A DNA stretch of 64,000 nucleotides. Source: JAAELZ01 sp965237485 (GTDB lineage: Bacteria; Pseudomonadota; Gammaproteobacteria; Arenicellales; Poriferihabitantaceae). Positions 53,924 to 63,327 of this stretch are shown here, piece after piece; the stretch's first letter is position 1; each line of letters starts with the position of its first letter. Location of the stretch: contig CBDEFQ010000004.1 in the NCBI GenBank assembly GCA_965237485.1, forward strand, positions 310,001 to 374,000, given 5' to 3'. The notes below the pieces were generated by a model, which did no database searches, was not told the DNA's origin, and was given only the letters and a program-made list of their open reading frames with translations. Made by a program: the position numbers and the translations under genes.

Positions 53924-54204
53924 AAATGGCAATTCGTAACAGAGTAAGGAGGCTGCCAAGTCTAAAATAGCAGAGCATTCTCGCATTATTCTTAAAATCT
54001 CACCAGCTATAAAACTTGTAGGTATTTTCCCATCACACCTATTTAGTGGAAATCGAAGAAGCAGTCTTTAGTGTTTCAGCAAACAAACTATTTAGTCTGA
54101 ACTAAACATCGGGAAGGACATCGCAAGTTGGTTTGCCAACCACATCCGCATGCACAAAGAACCGCTACGCTAGTGTTACAAATAGACATAGTGAAGGCAA
54201 TCGC

Positions 54205-54669
54205 CTAGTTTAAGGCCACGTGCATCCCTTCACCCGGGTTGGGCTTGAGTCGACGTTTTAATGCCTGTGAAGGCTTTAATAAATCTTCTAAAGTACTTCC
54301 ATCAAGCACAACGAAAAAAGCGTCTAATGCATCATCGAGAATAGAAGACAAAACACAAGCACCTGAAATGGGGCATTTGTTCGTTGGCGCATCAAAACAC
54401 TCTACTAATATAAAGTTGTTTTCCGTGGCGCGAATAAGCTCACCTAAATTAATTTCGTTGGGTGGCTTGGCTAAGAGTAAACCCCCTGATTTTCCCCTAT
54501 GCGAATTAACGTAACCCATCAGCCCCATTTGGTGAATTAACTTCATCAGATGATTTTCAGAAATATCATAACAGCTCGCTATTTCTCTAATTGTACAACG
54601 GCGATCTTGATTCACACCGAGAAATATGAGAACCCGCAAGGCATAATCACTGTATTTGGTTAGTCGCAT
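54205..54669 (-). CDS. nsrR: NO-sensing Rrf2-family repressor NsrR
   Basis: 154 residues. N-terminal winged helix (MRLTKYSDYALRVLIFLGVN, IREIASCYDISENHLMKLIH, VNSHRGKSGGLLLA). The three Fe-S cluster cysteines are in ECFDAPTNKCPISGAC with the NsrR spacing C-X8-C-X5-C. Nitric oxide destroys the cluster and releases repression. A palindromic operator lies 54 bases upstream, suggesting autoregulation. The neighbours nirK and nirV generate NO. The 281 bp between nirV and nsrR (53924-54204) holds no gene. Confidence 0.92.
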   Translation of the reverse strand: MRLTKYSDYALRVLIFLGVNQDRRCTIREIASCYDISENHLMKLIHQMGLMGYVNSHRGKSGGLLLAKPPNEINLGELIRATENNFILVECFDAPTNKCPISGACVLSSILDDALDAFFVVLDGSTLEDLLKPSQALKRRLKPNPGEGMHVALN

Positions 54670-54722
54670 AAAATCACTTAAAGGTTATGTGTTTGGTCAA
54701 TATCTTTGATTTGCTGCATTGC

Positions 54723-54746
54723 AAAGATGTATTATAGACATCTCTT
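54723..54746 (-). promoter_or_regulatory. Probable NsrR operator
   Basis: AAAGATGT and ACATCTCTTT form a palindrome around 7 bases, close to the known NsrR site (AAGATGYATTT/AAATRCATCTT). It lies just upstream of nsrR. A partial half site AAAGATGATATTT is also found before nirK, at about 51489-51501. Confidence 0.65.
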
Positions 54747-54827
54747 TGAGACAATCACAGCTCAAAACCGCGCCCAAAAATACGTACTGGACCGTAATCT
54801 AATTCATATCAAACAATTATGGATTCT

Positions 54828-55703
54828 TCAGGGAAGGCTATTTAGCGGAATTTTCAGATAGCGTTTGCCGTTACTTTGGGCATTTGGCAGTTCCCCTGCC
54901 CGTATATTGATTTGCACTGAGGGTAAAATTAAAGTGGGCACACTGAGGCCTTTATCACGAGAAAGGCGCATTTTTACAAAGCAATCTTCATCTACGCCAT
55001 TTTGTAAGTGAATATTTTCGTCCCTCTGGGCACTTATAGTCGTCTCCCAAACAAACTCATTGCGTCCTTCGGGCATATAGTCGTGGCATAAGAAAACCCG
55101 GGTTTCATCGGCTAAGGAAAATATCTTTTGAATAGAACGATAAAGTTGCCTCGCGTCTCCACCGGGAAAGTCACAGCGGGCTGTCCCATAATCAGGCACA
55201 AATAGTGTGTCCCCTACAAAAATTGCATCGCCTATTAGGTGGGACATACAAGCCGGCGTGTGGCCTGGCGTATGCATGGCCACCGCATTCAGCTCGCCAA
55301 TTTTGTATTCCTCATCATCATCAAAAAGATAGTCAAATTGGCTGCCATCAGTACTAAAGGATTGGCCTTCTCCAAACAGCTCGGCAAATACCTTTTGCGT
55401 TTCACCCACCCGCTTACTGATTGCGGTTTTACCGCCCAGCTGTTGCTTCAGATAGAACGCGGCACGGATATGGTCAGCGTGCACATGTGTATCAATTATC
55501 CATTGCAGGGAAAGCCCCTCTTTGCCCAGATAATCAATTAGTTGATCAGCGCAATGCGTATTTGTTCTGCCCGCGGCCATATCGAAATCAAGCACCGAGT
55601 CGATAATTGCACACTGTCCACTATCAAGATCAGCAATTACATAACTAATCGTATTGGTTGCTGAATCGAAGAAACCTTGCACTTGTGGCTTATGAGTAGG
55701 CAT
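54828..55703 (-). CDS. MBL-fold persulfide dioxygenase-like hydrolase (ETHE1/Blh type)
   Basis: 291 residues of the metallo-beta-lactamase fold. HVHADH is present in DTHVHADHIRAAFYL, with HTPGHTPACMSHL, VGDTLFVPDYGTARCDFPGG and VFLCHDYMPEGR, the pattern of ETHE1 and Blh proteins. Such enzymes oxidise glutathione persulfide to sulfite. It stands directly downstream of the sulfurtransferase gene (26 bp), so the pair likely handles sulfane sulfur together. Confidence 0.85.
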   Translation of the reverse strand: MPTHKPQVQGFFDSATNTISYVIADLDSGQCAIIDSVLDFDMAAGRTNTHCADQLIDYLGKEGLSLQWIIDTHVHADHIRAAFYLKQQLGGKTAISKRVGETQKVFAELFGEGQSFSTDGSQFDYLFDDDEEYKIGELNAVAMHTPGHTPACMSHLIGDAIFVGDTLFVPDYGTARCDFPGGDARQLYRSIQKIFSLADETRVFLCHDYMPEGRNEFVWETTISAQRDENIHLQNGVDEDCFVKMRLSRDKGLSVPTLILPSVQINIRAGELPNAQSNGKRYLKIPLNSLP

Positions 55704-55729
55704 ATGTATGTAGGACCTGGTATTAAAAG

Positions 55730-56581
55730 CTAAAACTGACTGCCCGCTTTAGGACGGCCACCATCTCTAATCCATTCACTCCACGAGCCCGGATACAGGC
55801 GTGCTCGCCCAAGCCCTGCGTATTCCATTGACAAAATATTATGACAGGCATACACACCTGAACCGCAATAGTGAACCGCGCTTTTTAAGCTTGATTCCGG
55901 CACCGCCGCCAAAAAGTTTTCGCGAATAGTCTGCCTAGACTTAAAAAAGTCATTTTCCACATTTTGGGGGACGGGTAAATTGAGTGCATGCGGAATACGC
56001 CCCGCAATGTCGTCAATAGGTTCCGCGTCGCCGTTATAGCGGTCTTGTGTGCGCGCATCGATCAAAACAAATTCCTGGGTGTCTAGATTAGCTTGTATCG
56101 CTTCTACTTCCAGCCACATACGGCGGTCCGGTTGCATGATGTAAGGCGTTTGCACAAGACTAATCTCAGGTTCTTCGGTGCTGAGTTCTCCACCTGATTC
56201 CATCCAAGCCTTAATGCCGCCATTAAGTACCGCCACAGCTTCATGGCCACAAGTTTTGAGTAACCACCACAAACGCGAAGCAAATGCACCCCCTGCATCA
56301 TCGTACGCCACCACCTGAGTTTGCGCTTTGATGCCCCAGTTATTCACTTGATCAATGAACGCAGAGAATTCGGGTAGAGGGTGACGGCCAGTAGCCTGAG
56401 TGATAGGGCTAGAAAGGTGTTTATCTAAATGTGCATAGCGGGCATTGGGTAGATGCGCTCGCACATATTGGGTCTGGCCTAAACTTGGGTCAGCCAAGGC
56501 AAATCGACAATCAACAATAACCAGGTCTTGCCGCCGCACGGCGAGCAACACACCCGCTGAAATTAGTGTTGTGTAGGTCAT
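55730..56581 (-). CDS. Two-domain sulfurtransferase (SseA/rhodanese family)
   Basis: About 283 residues. Two rhodanese domains: the N-terminal inactive one (VIVDCRFALADPSLGQTQY, VAYDDAGGAFASRLWWLLK) and the C-terminal active one with VLIDARTQDRYNGDAEPI and the loop HYCGSGVYACHN. The CGSGV loop matches 3-mercaptopyruvate sulfurtransferases more than thiosulfate rhodaneses. ATG 56581 (MTYTTLISAGVLL) is preferred over 56629. Next to the persulfide dioxygenase-like gene. Confidence 0.87.
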   Translation of the reverse strand: MTYTTLISAGVLLAVRRQDLVIVDCRFALADPSLGQTQYVRAHLPNARYAHLDKHLSSPITQATGRHPLPEFSAFIDQVNNWGIKAQTQVVAYDDAGGAFASRLWWLLKTCGHEAVAVLNGGIKAWMESGGELSTEEPEISLVQTPYIMQPDRRMWLEVEAIQANLDTQEFVLIDARTQDRYNGDAEPIDDIAGRIPHALNLPVPQNVENDFFKSRQTIRENFLAAVPESSLKSAVHYCGSGVYACHNILSMEYAGLGRARLYPGSWSEWIRDGGRPKAGSQF

Positions 56582-56701
56582 GGCGAAAGCATAGCTCAGT
56601 TTCAAGTTATCTAACAGCCTATTTATCAACGATGTTTGGCGACGCTGTAAGAAGTGGACCCGCTTTTTAGGACAGATGGCTTAGGAGTTATTTTCAGCTG
56701 A

Positions 56702-57526
56702 TTAAGCAGCCAATTTCAGGCCGCGACATGGATCATACATCATGTCAGGGACCATGCCCAATGTTTGATGTTTACGCTCTTGGTTGTAATAGTTTATCCA
56801 GGAGCCAATGCCGTCTTTTGCCTCTTTCATCGATTGGTAGGCTTGCAAATAGACTTCCTCATATTTCACGCTGCGCCATAAGCGCTCAACAAATACATTG
56901 TCACGCCAAGCACCTTTGCCATCCATGCTGATGCGAATACCATTGTCTTTGAGTACACCGGTAAACGCCTCACTGGTAAATTGCGCACCTTGATCGCTGT
57001 TAAAGATATCAGGCTTGCCGTAGTAATGCAGTGCCTCTTCCAAAGCATCTACGCAGAATGCGCTATCCATGCTGTTGCTAAGCCGCCATGACAGCACTTT
57101 ACGAGAATACCAATCCATCACAACGGTAAGATAAGCAAAGCCCTTAGGCATCGGGATATAAGTTATATCGGTACACCAAGCTTGATTGGGTTGATTGATG
57201 GCCAACCCACCTAGCAGATAAGGATAAATCTTGTGCCCCGCCTTCTTCTTGCTGGTGTTAGGCCTAGGATAGATGGCTTTAATGCCCATCTTACGCATTA
57301 AGCGTCGCACATGTTTACGGTCAACTCGGTGGCCTACATCTTGCAACACATCACGAATGCGTCTACTGCCAAGAAAGGGCCGATTGAGGTGAATGCGATC
57401 AATCAGATGCATCAGTTCCAAGTCATCCTCATTAGCAGGTGAGGTTTTGTAATAAACATGGGAACGATGAATCTTCAACAATTTACACTGACGAACTAAC
57501 GATAGTTTATTGCTTTTATTAATCAT
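56702..57526 (-). CDS. IS3-family transposase OrfB, copy 2
   Basis: 274 residues from ATG, D-D-E residues in WCTDITYIPMPK, NSDQGAQFTS and NVFVERLWRSVKYEE. The frame is open further upstream and overlaps the end of orfA in the -1 frame, where the run AAAAG in TCAAAAGCG is a canonical slippery site, so an OrfAB fusion is probably made by frameshifting. Confidence 0.93.
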   Translation of the reverse strand: MINKSNKLSLVRQCKLLKIHRSHVYYKTSPANEDDLELMHLIDRIHLNRPFLGSRRIRDVLQDVGHRVDRKHVRRLMRKMGIKAIYPRPNTSKKKAGHKIYPYLLGGLAINQPNQAWCTDITYIPMPKGFAYLTVVMDWYSRKVLSWRLSNSMDSAFCVDALEEALHYYGKPDIFNSDQGAQFTSEAFTGVLKDNGIRISMDGKGAWRDNVFVERLWRSVKYEEVYLQAYQSMKEAKDGIGSWINYYNQERKHQTLGMVPDMMYDPCRGLKLAA

Positions 57527-57546
57527 AGTTTTGCGCTCAGGTCTGT

Positions 57547-57828
57547 TTAACGACCGAGCGCTTTTGATAAAAAATCGTTTTCCATGGTGATTTCACCGAT
57601 CTTTGCCTGTAATGATTTAATCTCTGATTCTCGGTTTGGAGATAAGCCTGTGCCTGATGCAAAGACTTCAGCTGAGCTATCGAGCAATTGTTTCTTCCAC
57701 TTGACGATAAGATTTGCATTGATGTCATAACGACTAGCAAGATTGCTTAATGTTTCATCACCTTTGATTGCTGCAAGAGCAACTTTGGCTTTGAATGGTG
57801 GGGCATGGTTTCTACGCTTTTTACTCAT
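57547..57828 (-). CDS. IS3-family transposase OrfA, copy 2
   Basis: 93 residues, MSKKRRNHAPPFKAKVALAA onward. A helix-turn-helix (LSNLASRYDINANLIVKWKK) is followed by a short leucine-zipper-like coil (ESEIKSLQAKIGEITMENDF). It ends LSKALGR with the slippery AAAAG within the last codons. Good ribosome-binding site (CGAGGAACAG). Confidence 0.93.
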   Translation of the reverse strand: MSKKRRNHAPPFKAKVALAAIKGDETLSNLASRYDINANLIVKWKKQLLDSSAEVFASGTGLSPNRESEIKSLQAKIGEITMENDFLSKALGR

Positions 57829-57994
57829 TTTCTGTTCCTCGTTTTGAACAATTATAAAACAGAAAATAACTCCTTATTTTGGCCTTCAACCTGTCCTAAT
57901 CATGGGGTCCACTTCAGTACTTATTGACCTTGCCACACTGCAAAACTACACATTAATTCCACATCTTCTTGATCGCCCCAGCGTAATATATAGT

Positions 57995-58251
57995 GTAGTG
58001 TATTAAATAAATCGTATGGTTCAGCGAGACTAGAAACGGCCAGAAACTAGGCGCGTTTCGCAATGAATGACCAGTCCTTGGCAAGAAATGCAACGACGTA
58101 GATAGCCGTTTATTATCTCGCCCGCAAAGAGCCCTCCAAATGATCCAATACTGCGTTACAGCCCTTGTTAAGGGCACACCATTCACTGCGGACTGTGCCT
58201 TGTTTTGGATTATTTGGGGCTCTGATATATACGATCTATTTAATACACTAC
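57995..58251. mobile_element. Fold-back MITE, third related element
   Basis: About 257 bp with inverted ends GTAGTGTATTAAATA and the complement. The body shares the architecture of the 45-kb and 52-kb elements (CGCAATGAATG near one side, ACTGCGTT...AAGGG...CCATTC...GCCTTG near the other) but has different ends. No clear target duplication. It fills the gap between IS3 copy 2 and the peroxidase gene. Confidence 0.65.
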
Positions 58252-58280
58252 CCTAACAGCAATTTCGTAGCCCGCACTTA

Positions 58281-59491
58281 ATGCGAATAACGATAAAACT
58301 GATCAACCCAATTGTTCTTTTGGTGCTAAATGTCTTAGCGCAAGTTGTGCAGGCGCAAACCCTACCAGCGACAGTTAGCAATTATTTAACGCTACCAAAT
58401 ACACCTAGCAATTATTCAAGCATTGCCTTTCCTGCGCATTTTAATGCTGCGCTGAATCAACTGGATAACACTCCCAATAACCCAGCAACAACATCTCTAC
58501 CCTAGGGCGGGTGTTGTTTTACGAAAAACAGCTGTCTGCAAACGCCCGCATTTCATGTGCTTCCTGCCATAAACAAAGCGAGGGCCTTAGCGATTCCAAT
58601 CAATTTAGCACTGGTTTTGCTGGCGGCTTAACCGCTAGAAACTCGATGGGTTTAGCCAACTCTCGGTTTTATCAAAATGGCCACTTTTTCTGGGATGAGC
58701 GCGCCGACACGCCAGAAGATCAAGCCCTAATTCCGATTCAAAGTGATGTCGAGATGGGTTTAACCCTAGCGCAAGCGGTCAGTAATCTAACTGCTCAGCC
58801 GTATTATGCGTATTTGTTTTCGCAAGCTTTTGGTGATAGCACCATCACTTCAACGCGCGTCGCCCAAGCGATTGCGCAATTTGTACGGTCAATCGTATCT
58901 TACCAAACCCGTTACGACACAGGCTTAGTACTGGCAGGTAATGCGAATAATAATTTCAGCAACTTTACCGCTGAGGAAAACCAAGGAAAACGTTTGTTCT
59001 TCTCGAATCGAACCGATTGCGTAGCTTGCCACGTAAATAATGACGGCGGCAACCAAGCGGCGTTTCAGCCCGATCGAACATTTAACAATGGCCTAGATGC
59101 TACTTTGGTCAATGCCGACAATGGCGTAGGCGATGTAACCGGGCGCACCCAAGATAATGGTCGATTCAAATCTCCGTCTTTGCGTAACATCGCGATCACT
59201 GGGCCATATATGCATGATGGTCGCTTCGCCACGTTGGCCCAAGTGATTGACCACTACAACACCGGCGTCCAAAACCACCCAAACTTAGATAATCGTCTAC
59301 AACAAAATGGCCAACCAGTTCGGATGAACTTAAACGGTGCCGAGCGAGATGCCTTGGTTGCTTTTTTGAACACCTTGACTGACAACGCTTTGATCAGTGA
59401 CAGCAAATTTTCGGATCCGTTTCGCTTAACGCCACTAATTGGAAATTCAGCGGCAATAGTAGGTGCGATTATGCTGCTTCTAGACGAATAA
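58281..59491 (+). pseudogene. Di-heme cytochrome c peroxidase family protein, frameshifted
   Basis: A signal-like start (LLVLNVLAQVVQA) is followed by LPNTPSNYSSIAFPAHFN. Near 58485 one base is missing: the first frame ends NPATTSLP, the next reads SNNISTLGRVLFYEKQLSAN. Two heme c sites follow (SCASCHKQSEGLSD and DCVACHVNND), with GRFKSPSLRNIAITGPYMHDGRF, the CcpA/MauG pattern. The enzyme would have been periplasmic. The 175 bp after it (59492-59667) holds no gene. Confidence 0.8.
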
Positions 59492-59667
59492 CTCCCCGCT
59501 TTACTCCTACACGCCCCCTTCGGACCAAGTCAATCGCTCTTGAACGAATTCCTTTGGGCGCCTATAAAAAAGATAATTGCTCTGCAATATTTGCCTTGCC
59601 TTATAATCAACCCGCTTTACCCCTAAATACTCGGCGCAAGTTAAAATACTAATTTCCGAATAACCCG

Positions 59668-61488
59668 GTGACCTCCTCAGAGCTGTTTGCACGGATCAGG
59701 TACATGCTGATCCCCACCTTCGATCAAATCGGAGAGCTACGAGACTTTGAGACCGTAAAAATCGATGTACTGGCGGGTGTCACTGTCGCTTTGGTACTGG
59801 TGCCACAGTCTATGGCCTACGCACAGTTGGCCGGGCTTCCAGCCTATTTTGGCTTATATGCGTCTTTTCTGCCACCCATTGTTGCAGCGATTTTTGGCTC
59901 CTCGCGGCAGTTAGAAACTGGGCCGGTAGCGGTTGTCTCCCTGATGACAGCGGCCGCGCTGGAGCCTTTAGCGGCCTCTGGAAGCTCAGGCTTTTTAGCC
60001 TACGCCACTTTACTCGCCATTTTTATCGGCTCATTTCAGATGATGCTAGGCTTTTTTCGCTTGGGCGTCTTAGTTGATTTCTTGTCGCATCCTGTCGTGG
60101 TGGGGTTCACTAATGCCGGTGCCATTATTATCGGTACCTCTCAGCTCGGCAAGTTATTTGGAGTGAGCGTAGAAAAAGCTGATCGTCACTACGAAACCGT
60201 ATTTCGTACCTTACAAGAAGTCGCGACCAATACTCACTGGCCTACCTTGTTTATGGCGGTTTTAGCGATAGGTTTGATGGTTCTAGTAAAAAAATATAGG
60301 CCTACATTCCCAAGCGTATTAATCGCCGTGGTGGTGACCACACTGATAGCTAAATTTTTTGATTACGCTGGCAATGGCGGTGCAATTGTGGGCAGTGTAC
60401 CAAGTGGTCTACCGAGATTGACTATTCCGTCAATTGATTCAGAAGTCATATTACAGTTAGCTTCTTCGGCAGTGGTTATCGCGCTCATCGGATTTATGGA
60501 AGCTATTTCCGTAGCCAAGGCCATTGCTGCCCGAACTCGTCAGCGCATTGATGCTAATCAAGAGTTGGTCGGCCAAGGCTTAGCGAATATAGTCTCCGGC
60601 TTAACCAGTGGTTATGCGGTGTCTGGTTCTTTTTCACGTTCTGCAATCAATAATGAAGCGGGTGCGCGCACGGGGTTTTCATCCATTGTAACCGGCGGTG
60701 TAGTCGGTATCACCCTGCTGTTCTTAACCCCCCTTTTATATCATTTGCCTCAAGCAACCTTGGCCGCCATCATTATTATGGCGGTGATCGGGCTGGTGAA
60801 AATTGAGCCAATAAAGCGTGCATGGAAGGCAGAAAAGCACGACGGCATTGTCGCAATCGTGACATTTGTACTCACGCTCGTCTTGGCACCGCATTTAGAC
60901 AAAGGCATCATTATTGGTGTGGTACTGTCGATGGCGCTGTTTATCTATCGCACTATGCGCCCGCGCTTTGCCATGATTAGCCGCCACAACGACGGCACCT
61001 TCCGTGATTTAGAAATTCACCCAGAGTTGGACGAGTGTAAGCACATATTAGCCATCCGTTTTGATATGTCTTTGTATTACGCCAACGCAGGCTATTTTGA
61101 AACCCGCGTGCTGCAAGTCGCGGCTGACCACCCAGAGGCTAAATACATCATCCTCGATGCCGAAGGCATCAATATGCTCGATTCCACTGGTGAGATGGTG
61201 CTGAATCAATTAAGAGAACGCTTGCGCACCGCCGGTATTGTTTTTCTGATCGCTAGAATGAAGCGCCAGTTTATGAATAGTATGCGAAAAACCGGTGCCA
61301 TTCAGGCCATGGGAGATGACCACTTTTTCTCGCGCCTAGCTTTCGCATTAACTTACGCTTGGACTAACCTAGAATGTGATAAGTGCGACAACAGCGACCA
61401 ATGCCCGCTACGGCCATCAGTCGCCCTTAAACAGCATGAAGAGCGCCTGACCGCACTAACGGGAAAGCCCACAGGGGGCCAAAGCTAG
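59668..61488 (+). CDS. SulP-family anion transporter with STAS domain
   Basis: 606 residues, start GTG. The SulP membrane domain begins DVLAGVTVALVLVPQSMAYA, with GLYASFLPPIVAAIFGSSRQ, LETGPVAVVSLM and SGLTSGYAVSGSFSRSAINN (sulfate transporter signature). The C-terminal STAS domain is at about 440-560 (YIILDAEGINMLDSTGEMVL). A cysteine cluster follows (LECDKCDNSDQCPLRP) that could bind metal. Probable substrate is sulfate or bicarbonate; not decided by sequence. Its end overlaps the convergent LTXXQ gene by 4 bp. Confidence 0.92.
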   Translation: MTSSELFARIRYMLIPTFDQIGELRDFETVKIDVLAGVTVALVLVPQSMAYAQLAGLPAYFGLYASFLPPIVAAIFGSSRQLETGPVAVVSLMTAAALEPLAASGSSGFLAYATLLAIFIGSFQMMLGFFRLGVLVDFLSHPVVVGFTNAGAIIIGTSQLGKLFGVSVEKADRHYETVFRTLQEVATNTHWPTLFMAVLAIGLMVLVKKYRPTFPSVLIAVVVTTLIAKFFDYAGNGGAIVGSVPSGLPRLTIPSIDSEVILQLASSAVVIALIGFMEAISVAKAIAARTRQRIDANQELVGQGLANIVSGLTSGYAVSGSFSRSAINNEAGARTGFSSIVTGGVVGITLLFLTPLLYHLPQATLAAIIIMAVIGLVKIEPIKRAWKAEKHDGIVAIVTFVLTLVLAPHLDKGIIIGVVLSMALFIYRTMRPRFAMISRHNDGTFRDLEIHPELDECKHILAIRFDMSLYYANAGYFETRVLQVAADHPEAKYIILDAEGINMLDSTGEMVLNQLRERLRTAGIVFLIARMKRQFMNSMRKTGAIQAMGDDHFFSRLAFALTYAWTNLECDKCDNSDQCPLRPSVALKQHEERLTALTGKPTGGQS

Positions 61489-61895
61489 CTTTCCGACGTC
61501 TCTTTTTCTTCATGCTTGTGTGGATGCATGCGATGTCGCTCGCGCATTTTCTCAAATTGAGTTAACTGTTCTTCGGTTAAGATCGAAGACAATAGTTTCT
61601 TGGTTTCTTGATGAAACGCTTCCATAGAGGCCTTACGTTTTTCGTGCTGCTCTTGCATTAACGCTGTAAACTGCGTTGTCTGTTCTTCGTTTAAAGTTAA
61701 TTTGTGAGCTAAACCCTCAAGATGGTTTTGACGACTGCGAGGCACATGTTTGATATGTGCATTGCCATCTAAATGACAACTTTTGGCCTTCGCAGGATTA
61801 GGTTCACCCTCTTCGCTGCTCGCCAAACTAAGTGGCGAGCTCAACAGGAGTGCCACTGACAAAATGCTTAGGGTTTGTTTATTGATAATGTTCAT
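61485..61895 (-). CDS. Spy/CpxP-like periplasmic protein (LTXXQ)
   Basis: 136 residues with a signal peptide (ILSVALLLSSPLSLASS). Two LTxxQ-type segments (LTLNEEQTTQFTALM and ILTEEQLTQFEKM) lie in a helical region, as in Spy and CpxP. The C-terminus is His- and Glu-rich (RHRMHPHKHEEKE), which suggests metal binding. Family members are periplasmic chaperones or envelope-stress modulators. Confidence 0.75.
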   Translation of the reverse strand: MNIINKQTLSILSVALLLSSPLSLASSEEGEPNPAKAKSCHLDGNAHIKHVPRSRQNHLEGLAHKLTLNEEQTTQFTALMQEQHEKRKASMEAFHQETKKLLSSILTEEQLTQFEKMRERHRMHPHKHEEKETSES

Positions 61896-62073
61896 TTCTA
61901 AAATTGCTCAAAAATAAGTTGCGCATGATTTAACGTGCTATTTGCAAAGGTAAAAGCACTTGATCACAAACAAATTATTCACCTCTACGCTATGCATAAT
62001 GTAGTCTGTAATTTAGAATTGAAGATGTAAACAAAGTGAAGAAAATACGCAGCCCACGTATACTTTGCCCGTT

Positions 62074-62442
62074 ATGAAAACATTACTTATTATCGCGCAC
62101 GGCAGCAAACGTGAACAATCGAACGAGGAAGTGCGCCAATTAGTGGTTTCGCTGCGACAAGCTGAAAATAATTATGACCGAATCACGTGCGCCTTTTTAG
62201 AACTTGCCACACCCTCTATCCCCGACAGCTTGAAGCAAGCTATTTCACAAGGGGCTAGCAGCATAACGGTTATGCCCTATTTTCTTGCTGCTGGCAGGCA
62301 CGTCGCCATCGACATACCCGAACGGGTAGCGGCCATTAAGGAATTACATCCTGAAGTTGAAATTTCGATTACGCCGCATCTTGGCCTAGCCCCAGAAATG
62401 GTTGAGCTTGTGCTGGATCAAGCGGCTAAAGCCCAAGCCTAG
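62074..62442 (+). CDS. CbiX/SirB-type sirohydrochlorin chelatase-like protein
   Basis: 122 residues, single-domain CbiX. Signatures LLIIAHGSKREQSNEEV (active-site His), FLELATPSIPDSL and VMPYFLAAGRHVAIDIPE (second His). Inserts cobalt or iron into sirohydrochlorin. The frame opens at TTG 62065, but ATG 62074 fits the family. It is convergent with tonB. Confidence 0.9.
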   Translation: MKTLLIIAHGSKREQSNEEVRQLVVSLRQAENNYDRITCAFLELATPSIPDSLKQAISQGASSITVMPYFLAAGRHVAIDIPERVAAIKELHPEVEISITPHLGLAPEMVELVLDQAAKAQA

Positions 62443-62460
62443 AGCATATAAAACCCTGCA

Positions 62461-63327
62461 CTAACCTTGCCGTACGCGTTTAGGCTTACAGGCATTCCCC
62501 AAACACTCGAGCTCAAATCTCACTGGCACCAAAACTTCACCTAGCGGCACAGGTGGTACAAATTGCCATTTGCGTGCGGCGTGTAAAGCCGCTTTATCGA
62601 GAATTTTATGCGCACTTGATAAGTGTAATTTCGACGTCCTAACCCTGCCATTTTTATCCAGTTCAATTGCCACCACTGCAGTGCCAGATTTACGCTGCAA
62701 TATGGCGTAATACGGATATTTTGGCCGCGTCATTTTTTTAACTTTGATATTTGCCGTGTCAAAATCTATGGGCTGAATATCGTCAACCAACTGGTAACCG
62801 GTGCTTTGTAAAGCACTATTATTGCTGTCGCCCGAAATGTTATTTGATTTCCGCACAGACTGTTTTATTGCTTTGGCAACAGGCTGCTTCATTGCCGTTG
62901 GCGTTTTAGCAATTGCCTTGGTTTTGCCTACTAATTTCGGCTTAGACCTAGGCTTCTGTGCAACCTCTTCAACGACCTTTAGTGAAGGGATACTTTTCAT
63001 GGGCGCGGCCATAGCCGACGCTACTTGTACTGAGGGGTTTATTTTTTTTACTTCAACCACAACCTGCGTTAATTGCTTGGCTTTTTTTGTTGAAATGATC
63101 TTCGACGCAGCTTGATGCGGACTCAGTCTTTTAGCTGTTTGCACAGGAGCAACTATCTGATCAACAACCTCGCTGCGCGCCGTTACCAGCTGCACAGAAA
63201 GCGTATTTGATAAGAGATTGGGCATCGGCAAACGCTCACTCACCCACCAAATAACGGCCAAGGCCGCTAAATGAACCAATGCCGAGCCAAACAATGACCA
63301 AGCTCTGGTGTTTAAGCCACCTATCAT
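62461..63327 (-). CDS. TonB-family energy transducer
   Basis: 288 residues: an N-terminal membrane helix (SLFGSALVHLAALAVIWWV), a long Lys/Pro/Ala-rich periplasmic spacer, and the C-terminal TonB domain (RPKYPYYAILQRKSGTAVVA, ALHAARKWQFVPPVPLGEVL). Couples inner-membrane energy to an outer-membrane receptor. The 3' part of the ABC ATPase gene overlaps its start by 4 bp, so they form an operon. Confidence 0.88.
   Translation of the reverse strand: MIGGLNTRAWSLFGSALVHLAALAVIWWVSERLPMPNLLSNTLSVQLVTARSEVVDQIVAPVQTAKRLSPHQAASKIISTKKAKQLTQVVVEVKKINPSVQVASAMAAPMKSIPSLKVVEEVAQKPRSKPKLVGKTKAIAKTPTAMKQPVAKAIKQSVRKSNNISGDSNNSALQSTGYQLVDDIQPIDFDTANIKVKKMTRPKYPYYAILQRKSGTAVVAIELDKNGRVRTSKLHLSSAHKILDKAALHAARKWQFVPPVPLGEVLVPVRFELECLGNACKPKRVRQG

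Larger units (their letters stand above)
56650..57916 (-). mobile_element. IS3-family element, copy 2 (intact)
   Basis: 1267 bp with ends TGAAGTGGACCCC and AGAAGTGGACCCGC, flanked by a 3-bp duplication GTA (56647-56649 and 57917-57919). Both ORFs are intact. It is the uninterrupted version of the element split at 7321-12349, in the opposite orientation. Confidence 0.93.
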
